From assembly GCA_963765545.1 (NCBI GenBank), contig CAVXWW010000004.1:1364001-1428000 (forward strand): 64,000 bases of DNA. Direction: 5' to 3'. The translations under genes were made by a program, and so were the position numbers. Below, one piece after another: positions 50,400-58,445 of the stretch. Position 1 is the stretch's first letter; each line of letters opens with the position of its first letter. The notes beneath the pieces were generated by a model, which saw only the letters and a program-made list of their open reading frames with translations, made no database searches and was not told the DNA's origin. This stretch comes from JARRPM01 sp963765545. GTDB lineage: Bacteria; Pseudomonadota; Gammaproteobacteria; Pseudomonadales; Halieaceae.

Positions 50400-52460
50400 A
50401 TGCTTAGCAATGTCGGGCTATACAGCTACCTGACTGCCTCGATCAGCTACGCGGTACTGACCTTGTTATTGATCGCTTCCGTGCGCGGACGCCGCTTCGG
50501 GAACGTGCTCATCGTGGCCAGCGCATTAACCACTGCGTGGGCGTCAACGGTTGCTGTCGGGACGCTGACGGAGTACCCGCCCGTGGCGTCTGATTCAGGT
50601 CCTGGAGCTGCTGCGGGACGCCGCCTGGATATTCTTCCTGCTGCAACTGACCAGCCTGCGCTTCGACGGAACCACGGAATTCCTGCGAGGCGTAAGATGG
50701 CGACCAATATTCATCATCGTCCTGGCCTTGGTTTTCGCCATTTTATTTCTGCTCCCGGCTACTCTCGCCTACTTTTCGATATGGCTTGATGCCCTGAAAG
50801 ATATTGGGTTCGTCGTTTGGGTCGGCATTGCCATACTGGGGCTGGCTCTACTGGAACAGATTTTCCGCACGGCAGTCGGCGGTGAGCGCTGGTCGATAAA
50901 GTACCTTTGTTTCGGTCTCGGTGGTTTGTTCGCCTTTGATTTCTTCATGTATGCCCAGGCTCTGCTGTTTCGCGAAATGGACCCTCAGTTGTGGCAGGCC
51001 CGCGGGCTGGTCAGCGCCTTGGCTACGCCAATGATCGCTATAGGCATAGCCCGCAATACAGACTGGAAGCAGCAGGTACAGCTTTCAAGACAGGTGGTAT
51101 TTCACACAGTAACTCTGCTGGGCGCCGGAATTTACCTGATCCTGATGGCGATGGCCGGCTACCTGATTAAGTACCTGGGTGGTAGCTGGGGGGGCGTGCT
51201 GCAGATATCCTTCCTGATTGCCGCCGGCGTCCTGCTGCTCGCATTACTGTTTTCAGGAAAGATCAGGGCTAAAACCCGGGTTCTCCTCAGCAAACATTTT
51301 CTCAGCTACAAGTACGACTATCGCGAGGAATGGCTGAAATTCACCGAGACGCTGGCCAGGATAGGCGACAACGTGCCGGAAGGCATCACCGGCACCATGG
51401 CCAGGCTGGTGGACAGCCCTGCCGGGTTGCTTTGGGGGAGCCGCGACGGGACCTACTACCGACTGCTATGCCACTGGCAGATGGCGGAGCCTGAGGGGGA
51501 AGTGCGAGATGGCGAAACTGGCCAGCTGGCTGCGGCAAAGCCAATGGGTGATAGACATTGACGAACTGCAACGAATTCCCGACCTTTATGTCGACCTCGA
51601 GGCACCGCAGTGGCTCGAAAAAATCGAGGATGCCTGGCTGATCGTCCCCCTGATGTTCAACAAGGATCTGCAAGGCATCCTGCTGCTGAAACATTCGCCC
51701 TTACAACAATCGATCAACTGGGAGGACCGGGACCTGCTGAAGACCGCCGGGCGCCAGGCGGCGAGCTACCTCGCCCAGTACATGGCCAACCAGGCACTGA
51801 TAGAAGCCCGTCAGTTCGACGCATTCAACCGTCTGTCTGCTTACGTGGTTCACGACCTGAAAAACATCCTCGCGCAACAGTCCCTGCTGTTCTCGAATGC
51901 GCAAAAGCACAAACACAAGCCGGAATTTGTGGATGACATGATTACGACCGTAGGCAACTCAGTCAATCGCATGACCAGCCTGATGGAACAGATGCGCAGT
52001 GGCGTCAGGGGCAGCGAGCCAACGGAGCTCAGCTTATCTGAGCTGTTGCAGGACGCAGTCACTGCGCGTGAAGGGCATTACCCCAAACCCCGACTCACCA
52101 TAATGGCAGAGGATTGTATCGTACTCGCGGATAAAGAGCGTCTGCAAACTGTTTTCGGCCACCTGATCCAGAATGCGCAGGAAGCCAGTGACAGCAGCGG
52201 CCGGGTCGAGGTCAAGCTTTGTCAAGCAAGACAGCACCGCCGTGGTAGAAATTTCCGATAACGGCAAGGGCATGGACCAGGAGTTTCTCAGGAATCGGCT
52301 GTTCAAGCCTTTTGACTCCACCAAGGGCCTGACCGGCATGGGTATTGGAGCATTTGAAAGCCGGGAATTCGTCCGCAGCCTGGGTGGCGACATCAAGGTT
52401 GAAAGCACGCCTGGGCAGGGCTCCCTCTTCCAGGTTTTTATTCCATGCGTACACAGTTAA
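50400..52460 (+). CDS. prsK: XrtA/PEP-CTERM system histidine kinase PrsK (frameshifted)
   Basis: Membrane sensor kinase. The N-terminus MLSNVGLYSYLTASISYAVL begins a series of about eight helices (to residue ~260), which form the sensor. RVLLSKHFLSYKYDYREEWL and a GAF-like segment (LLWGSRDGTYYRLL, IVPLMFNKDLQGILLL) follow. The dimerisation helix RLSAYVVHDLKNILAQQSLL has the phospho-accepting His; ATP-binding blocks HLIQNAQEASDSSG (N box) and VVEISDNGKGMDQEFL (G1) and GIGAFESREFV complete it. Breaks near 50590, 51505 and 52215. About 685 residues. It should phosphorylate PrsR, encoded 43 bases downstream. Confidence 0.92.
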
Positions 52461-52503
52461 CGGAACTAATAAACACCATGACAACATTCCAGGGGATTCT
52501 ACC

Positions 52504-53862
52504 TTGAAGGAAAATAAAAAATACCTGCTGGTAGTAGAGGACGACAAGGGCCTGCAGAGCCAATTGCGCTGGGCCTTTGAGAATTTCGAGGTCGTCATCA
52601 GTGGCGATCGCGAAGATGCCATAGCGCAACTGCGCCGCGTCCAGCCCGGTGTCGTACTACTGGACCTGGGCCTGCCCCCCGACCCGGGGGGCGTCACCGA
52701 GGGACTGGCCACGCTAACCGAAATTCTCGCCAAAGTACCGGAAACCAAGGTGATCGTCGTCACCGGCGACAACGACCGGGCCAACGCGGTCAAGGCCATA
52801 GGCCTGGGCGCTTACGACTTTTACCAGAAACCCGCGGACCCGGAGATTCTGAACCTGATCGTCGAGCGCGCCTACCGCGTGTACGAGCTGGAAATAGAGA
52901 ACCGTCGACTCAGCCAGAACCAGGACAAGATGCCTCTGGCCGGGCGTCATTGCCACCAGCCCGCAGATGCTGGCCGTGTGCCGTACGGTTGAAAAAGTGG
53001 CTCCAACAGATGTCACCACGCTGCTACTGGGTGCCAGCGGCACCGGCAAAGAGCGCTTCGCCCAGGCACTGCATGAACTGAGCAACCGCGCAGGAAAGAG
53101 AATTGTGGCCATCAACTGCGCCGCGATCCCGGAAAACCTGCTGGAAAGCGAGCTGTTCGGTTATGAAAAAGGCGCCTTTACCGGCGCCACCCAGACCACA
53201 CCGGGCAAAATCGAATACGCTGATGGCGGCACACTCTTCCTGGACGAAATCGGCGACCTGCCGCTGGAACTGCAGTCCAAACTTCTGCGTTTCCTGCAGG
53301 AGCGCGTGGTAGAGCGAGTAGGCGGCCGCAAGGAGATTCCCGTGGACGTGCGGATCATCTGCGCCACCCACCAGGATCTCGCCACCCATATAAAGGATGG
53401 GCGATTCCGCGAAGACCTCTACTACCGGATCAGCGAAATCACCATCAACATCCCCGCACTGAAAGACCGGGAGGGGGATGCACTGGTGCTGGCCAAGGCT
53501 TTTCTGCAGCGCTTTGCGACCGAACATGGGCAGCAGCGTCAAAGGTTTTGACCCCCGCGCAATTCACGCTATAGAGACCCACGAATGGCCCGGCAACGTG
53601 CGTGAACTGGAGAGTCGGGTAAAACGCGGCGTGATCATGGCGGATAGCGCCTATATCACCCCGGAAGATCTCGAGCTGGGCCAGCCAGCTGAAGAGCCAC
53701 TGCCCCTCAATATGAAGCAGGTACGGGAGGACGCGGAGCGCAAGGCAATAACTACGGGCAATGAATCACTGCAACGACAATATCTCAGAAGCGGCCAACG
53801 CCCTGGGTATTACCCGACCGACACTTTACAGCCTGATCGAAAAACTGGGTTTGAAGGATTGA
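52504..53862 (+). CDS. prsR: XrtA/PEP-CTERM system sigma-54 response regulator PrsR (frameshifted)
   Basis: Starts at TTG 52504 after AGGGG. The receiver domain has LLVVEDDKGLQSQLRWAF, and Asp in VVLLDLGLPPDPGG is the phospho-acceptor. After a break near 52935 the AAA+ domain follows: TTLLLGASGTGKERFAQALH (Walker A), YEKGAFTGAT (the GAFTGA loop that contacts sigma-54), GGTLFLDEIGDLPLELQSKL (Walker B), and DLYYRISEITINIPALKDR. Breaks near 53525 and 53765 shift the HTH part, which ends SEAANALGITRPTLYSLIEK. About 453 residues. It activates sigma-54 promoters such as the one at 57077-57092. Confidence 0.94.
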
Positions 53863-54336
53863 ACTGAGCGACTTTGTAGTGGTTCAGACCTGATCTGTAC
53901 ACAATCGCGACCATCCCCGCTTGGGAACCCCCAACTTGGCCACCAAACCCCACCGTGAGGGAGGGCATCGTTCGGGAGTTGGTTGCTTTTCATACTAGCA
54001 GGCTGAAAACACCATTCTGGACCATGAGACTTTCTTGCTGTCAGCTTTCATTTTGAGCAAGTTTTGGGCCGAGGCATAACAGATTCCAACCGGGACGTGA
54101 TCAGAAAATTTCTGGCTGCTCCATTCCTAATCCCTGTACAATCACCCGCTCATGAGCAAAGTTTCTGTTGGTTGAATTTGTTTCCGACCGCGACAACTAT
54201 AATCGCGCCACTATTGCTCGTGGAGAGCCCTAACACGGCTATTTCTCAGGCAGTATGCAAGCGCTTAGTGAATGCAGGCAGACTCTATCTATCACGCCTG
54301 ACAAAATCTGGAAAAAGAGGTACAGGAGGAAGCAAC
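53863..54336. other. Intergenic region
   Basis: About 470 bases, AT-rich toward the right. A plus-strand reading frame from 54064 runs through it into the LolA-like gene, but its N-terminal 90 codons look non-coding. No sigma-54 or CRP site is recognised. Should carry the promoter for the LolA-like gene. Confidence 0.45.
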
Positions 54337-55167
54337 TTGAACTCACCGTTACAGGCCCAAACCAAATTACTTAGTATTGAGGTCCAGTTCGCCATAAAAA
54401 TTCTAACTCTGTGCCTGCTTTTGCACATAGGAGCAACCTACGCTGAAACCCCGCAAGAAAAAGGTTTGGCCATAGCGCTAGAGGCGGATCGCAGAGACTC
54501 CGGTTTTAAAGATAGCAGCGCTGCATTGGAAATGACCCTTAAGGCTGCTAATGGCACGGTCGTTACAAGAGAAATGCGTCAAAAAACCCTTGAAGTAGAT
54601 GGCGATGGCGATAAAACCATTATGGTATTTGACCGCCCCAGAGACCTTAAAGGCACTGCGATACTTACCTACTCCCATAAAACCGGCGATGATGACCAAT
54701 GGCTATATCTTCCCGCCCTGAAGCGAGTAAAAAGAATATCTTCGGCTGACAAATCCGGTCCATTTATGGGAAGCGAATTTGCTTTTGAGGATCTCTCTTC
54801 ACAAGAAGTCGAAAAGTACAGCTACCGATATCTGGGCGAGGAAGAAGTGGAAGGCGAAATGTGTTTCATACTCGAGCGCATTCCGATGGACAAAAAATCA
54901 GGCTATACCCGCCAAGTTGCATGGCTAGACCAGGTGGAATACCGTGTGTTCAAAATCGACTACTACGACCGCAAAAGCGCATTGTTGAAAACAATGGTTA
55001 TGAAGGACTTCCAGCAGTACTTGGGGCAATTCTGGCGCGCGAAGGAGATGATCATGCACAACCACCAAACCCAAAAGTCAACGACCTTGAGCTACAAAGG
55101 CTACCAATTCCAACAGGGGTTAACTCCGCAGGAGTTTTCCCGGAACGCGCTATCAAACGTGCGATAG
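54337..55167 (+). CDS. LolA-like outer-membrane lipoprotein-sorting family protein
   Basis: TTG 54337 with AGGAGGA seven bases before it is the best start; the frame extends upstream but without a signal. KILTLCLLLHIGATYAETPQ is a signal peptide with cleavage after TYA. The mature part resembles the LolA-like family found beside RND/MMPL exporters: GLAIALEADRRDSGF, VFDRPRDLKGTAILTYS, YLPALKRVKRISSADKSGP and FEDLSSQEVEKYSYRYLGEE. About 276 residues, periplasmic. It probably carries a lipid or hydrophobic molecule. The barrel gene follows by 33 bases and the MMPL exporter lies downstream, so they may form one transport route. Intact. Confidence 0.86.
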   Translation: MNSPLQAQTKLLSIEVQFAIKILTLCLLLHIGATYAETPQEKGLAIALEADRRDSGFKDSSAALEMTLKAANGTVVTREMRQKTLEVDGDGDKTIMVFDRPRDLKGTAILTYSHKTGDDDQWLYLPALKRVKRISSADKSGPFMGSEFAFEDLSSQEVEKYSYRYLGEEEVEGEMCFILERIPMDKKSGYTRQVAWLDQVEYRVFKIDYYDRKSALLKTMVMKDFQQYLGQFWRAKEMIMHNHQTQKSTTLSYKGYQFQQGLTPQEFSRNALSNVR

Positions 55168-55200
55168 ACCAGACAGACGCTATCCAAACCTGCTGCGCTA

Positions 55201-56886
55201 ATGCGTTACTTTAGATCTCTCATCGCAATGTGTGTCGCAGTTGCCAATGCGGCAATCTCTGCTCCAGTAGAATCTGCGCTGGCTCCAGAGTTGTTGTCTA
55301 TCAGTATCGATAAAATCACAGAGACTCAAGCGAATTTTGTATTCGAAGTTTCCAGCGTCACCCCCTATCATTTCTTTACAATGGAGAGACCTGCCAGGGC
55401 TGTCATAGACTTTGCGCAAGTGAAACCTTATCAGACATTGCTGAACTTGCCGCTTGAAGAGACCCCTGTTGCAGCTGTCAGAACAGGCTTCCAGGCCGAT
55501 GGTACGACGCGCTATGTATTTGATCTCAAGAGTGCAAGTGCAGCCAGCGTTCAGGCACTGCAACCTCACTCTGAACAAAATTATCGAATAATCGTGACAA
55601 TTGAACGCCCCGATCAGTTAGCCTCCAACACCGACAACCACGTTTCACGTTCAGTAATCGAGGGATCAACTTCCCCGCAGCACGAGAGACCCGCCCCGCC
55701 TGCAGACACACAGGGCACAGACACGGATACGCTAACCCCGTCGTCCACAGATAGCCCTGCGGGCGAGTGGTCAGGGTACGCGAGCCTGGATGCCCGCCTT
55801 TTCCCTGATTCACCAGCATACTCAGGCCAACGCGACCAGAATGCCTCTGTCGCACTACGGCCGGAGTACTACCGCGAGTGGGACAATGGCGGCCAACAAT
55901 TCAGTTTTATCCCTTTTGGGCGACTGGATTCCAGCGACAGCAAACGGACCCACGCCGATATCAGGGAGCTGTACTGGCGCATGCAGCAGTCGAACTGGGC
56001 AATCAAAGCCGGCATCGACGTGGTGTTCTGGGGCGTCGCCGAATCCCAGCATCTCGTTGATATTATCAACCAGACTGACCTTGTGGAGAATATCGATGGC
56101 GAGGACAAGCTTGGCCAGCCCATGCTCAACCTCGACTACCTGACGAGCTGGGGGACCTGGCAGGCCTATCTCATGCCCTACTTCAGGGAGCGAACCTATG
56201 CAGGCAAACACGGGCGGCTGCGAACAGACCCACCAGTTGACGTTAACAACCCGATTTATGACTCGAACGATGAGGAGTATCACCTGGACTTCGCCCTGCG
56301 CTGGACCCAGTATATCGGCGACTTTGACATCGGTTTAGGTTACTTTTCAGGCACGATTCGCAACCCACTGCTAATCCCTTCCGACGCGGGGGGCAAACCC
56401 ACCCTCACCCCGTACTACGTACAGATTGACCAGACCAGCCTGGACATGCAAGCAACTGTGGGGGCCTGGCTGTGGAAACTGGAGGCTATCTACAATCAGA
56501 ACAAGGTGGATGACTATTACGCTTACGTGGGTGGTTTCGAGTATACGCAGTTTGGCATAGCGGGAACGGCAATGGATTTGGGCTGGCTGCTCGAGTACAA
56601 CCATGATCAACGCGGGAAACGCTCACTCACGGTGCTGCAGGATGACATATACTTTGGCATGCGACTGGCGGGCAATGACATCGCCAGCAGTAGCCTATTG
56701 GCTGGTCTCATGGTTGATACCGACAACCGCTCTACTTTCATCAACGTTGAGGCAAGCAGGCGGATCAGTGAACAATGGACACTGGCCCTGGAGACCCGTT
56801 TTTTTGTCAATATTGACCGGAACGACGCTTTTTACTACCTAAAGTCGGATGATTATGTGGGTATTGAATTGTCCCGCTTTTTTTAA
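55201..56886 (+). CDS. AMIN-domain protein with C-terminal outer-membrane beta-barrel
   Basis: 561 residues, intact, from ATG 55201. Signal peptide RSLIAMCVAVANAAISAPVE. Residues ~30-130 (LLSISIDKITETQANFVFEV, YHFFTMERPARAVIDFAQV, PVAAVRTGFQADGTTRYVFD) have the AMIN fold that binds peptidoglycan or other polysaccharide, with a linker of Pro/Ser/Thr. From about residue 185 the protein is a barrel: SGYASLDARLFPDS, NASVALRPEYYREWDN, WAIKAGIDVVFWGVAESQ, LDFALRWTQYIGDFDIGLGY and so on, ending in SRFF with a terminal Phe. I know no named family with this domain pair. Its place between a LolA-like protein and an MMPL exporter suggests an envelope conduit. Confidence 0.76.
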   Translation: MRYFRSLIAMCVAVANAAISAPVESALAPELLSISIDKITETQANFVFEVSSVTPYHFFTMERPARAVIDFAQVKPYQTLLNLPLEETPVAAVRTGFQADGTTRYVFDLKSASAASVQALQPHSEQNYRIIVTIERPDQLASNTDNHVSRSVIEGSTSPQHERPAPPADTQGTDTDTLTPSSTDSPAGEWSGYASLDARLFPDSPAYSGQRDQNASVALRPEYYREWDNGGQQFSFIPFGRLDSSDSKRTHADIRELYWRMQQSNWAIKAGIDVVFWGVAESQHLVDIINQTDLVENIDGEDKLGQPMLNLDYLTSWGTWQAYLMPYFRERTYAGKHGRLRTDPPVDVNNPIYDSNDEEYHLDFALRWTQYIGDFDIGLGYFSGTIRNPLLIPSDAGGKPTLTPYYVQIDQTSLDMQATVGAWLWKLEAIYNQNKVDDYYAYVGGFEYTQFGIAGTAMDLGWLLEYNHDQRGKRSLTVLQDDIYFGMRLAGNDIASSSLLAGLMVDTDNRSTFINVEASRRISEQWTLALETRFFVNIDRNDAFYYLKSDDYVGIELSRFF

Positions 56887-57076
56887 TCACCCCGGGAGGC
56901 TTGTTCAAGAGGCAAACTGCCGCGCGAAAGCGGTAGATTCAGGCGCCTGGACACATTCTTCCGGCTGGCTTTACGTCAAATCAAGTGTCAATTTTTTTTA
57001 CACTTCGCCCTCCAGGGACCCGAAGCACCAAACTACAAAAATCTTATCTTGTTGATTTATATAATTAATTTATTCT
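56887..57076. other. Intergenic region before the sigma-54 promoter
   Basis: AT-rich from 57030 on, with no supported gene. The stretch directly upstream of the sigma-54 promoter is where PrsR binding sites would be expected, but I could not define a repeat. Confidence 0.4.
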
Positions 57077-57092
57077 TGGCACGCAGTTTGCT
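57077..57092 (+). promoter_or_regulatory. Sigma-54 (-24/-12) promoter of the PEP-CTERM gene
   Basis: TGGCACGCAGTTTGCT matches TGGCAC-N5-TTGCT exactly, with GG and GC 12 bases apart. It lies about 80 bases before the ATG at 57174. PrsR, a sigma-54 activator encoded 3.2 kb upstream, is the obvious regulator. Confidence 0.85.
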
Positions 57093-57173
57093 TTGATCAT
57101 AGTGACTTTCAAGAGTTGTAAGAGTTGCAAGACCACCAATCAAACGGCAGCACAGTGCCACGGAGAGAAATTA

Positions 57174-58201
57174 TGAAAATGTCAGTGCTTAAATCCCTGC
57201 CGCTCGTTGCTGCCACCGCCGCAGCAATTGGTGTGGCCAACCCCGCGCAGGCGGACGCATATGCCGTGTCTGCGTCCAACATCACCGACCTGTTTATCAC
57301 GGTGACAACCGTTCCGGAGACTCCCCCCCCGGGAATTCCCATCGTCACCGGCCTTGTTGATTCGACAGCGAGTGCTACTTTGCAAGGCGCTACCGAGATA
57401 TCGACCGAGACCGTCAATGCTCTGGCGGTGAATGCGCCGGGTTCCAATCCCGCCAATACGCGGTTGGATAATGTTTTCAACCAGTTTGGCCAGACCAACG
57501 CTAACTACTCCAACGCAGATGCTTCTGTCGATTCGGAGCAAACAGAGGGTGATGATTTCACTCAGGTAAGAGCAATCGGCGAATCCTTTGGTGTCGGCGA
57601 GTTAACCGTCACCGGTTCCCTTGGGGAAAATAAGTCTACTACCGGTTTTATCGTCAACATCGAACTTATCGACACTGCTTCTCTGAGGTTTGACTTCAAT
57701 GCATTCAAGTACCTGCAGGCAGCACTGACTGCAGATTCGGAAGTCCCGGGCTCAAGCGCACAGGCAACCTTGAACGTGGTAGTAACCATTAATGATGAAT
57801 TAGGTGATACGGTTTTCGAATGGGCGCCTAATGGTGCTGTTGGCACAATCACTGGTGGTACTGAAACGGCAGATGCCTTTTCACTCAACCAGAACATCCA
57901 GACCGTTTTCCCCGGGCAAAGCCCCACCTCGACCCCGTCGGGCTGCACAATTAGTCCCGTGAATATGGCGGTGGGTACTGGTTTCGGGAATACCTGCTTT
58001 GGGTGGGATCCCCTTGATCCCCTCGCCTTCGCCTTCTCCGCCTTCTCCCAAGATCTTGGACCTGGCTTTTATACTATTGGCCTGAGCGCGAAAAACTCAA
58101 CCGCTATCACGTCTGTACCCGTACCAGGAACTCTGGCGTTGATGGGGCTGGGCCTGCTGGGGTTCTGTTCGTCGCTGCGCCGACGTGTCAAAAAGGCCTG
58201 A
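57174..58201 (+). CDS. PEP-CTERM sorting-domain protein
   Basis: 342 residues from ATG 57174, after GGAGAG. The signal peptide is LKSLPLVAATAAAIGVANPA with cleavage near QADA. The middle is Thr/Ser/Gly-rich, low in Lys, and predicted to be secreted and glycosylatable; CTISPVN and GNTCFGW give a pair of Cys. The C-terminus has SVPVPGTLALMGLGLLGFCS followed by SLRRRVKKA: short motif, one helix, basic tail. It is the PEP-CTERM pattern, with PVPG in place of PEP. This is the only such protein in the window and the natural substrate of XrtA. Expression should depend on sigma-54 and PrsR. A terminator follows at 58258. Confidence 0.87.
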
Positions 58202-58257
58202 TCCTTCGTTAGCCCGCCGGCAGTGAGTAAACGTTACTGACGACCGGTAGAGAGTTG

Positions 58258-58288
58258 AAAAAAACCGCATCCCCGATGCGGTTTTTTT
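58258..58288 (+). terminator. Rho-independent terminator
   Basis: AACCGCATC, loop CCCC, then GATGCGGTT followed by seven T. An A-run on the left makes the structure usable on both strands, though the strand of the PEP-CTERM gene fits best. Confidence 0.85.
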
Positions 58289-58445
58289 GCTGGATGCACC
58301 GCCCGTCCTGAGGCGGGTTGACATCTGTCCCCACCCTCCCCAACCATTGGGCTATGCCGATTCCAGCAAATATGGAATACTCTTCCAAGTTCCACAACGT
58401 ACTCCATTGCGGAAATTATTCGACCAGTTCTCGTCAGGCCAGGAT

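Noticed and set aside
54064..54336. Upstream in-frame extension of the LolA-like gene
   Set aside because: The first 90 codons look non-coding, while TTG 54337 has AGGAGGA at the right distance and is followed by a signal peptide.
54552..54575. TGGCACGG match as sigma-54 -24 element
   Set aside because: The -12 element reads TTACA instead of TTGC, and it is inside the LolA-like gene.
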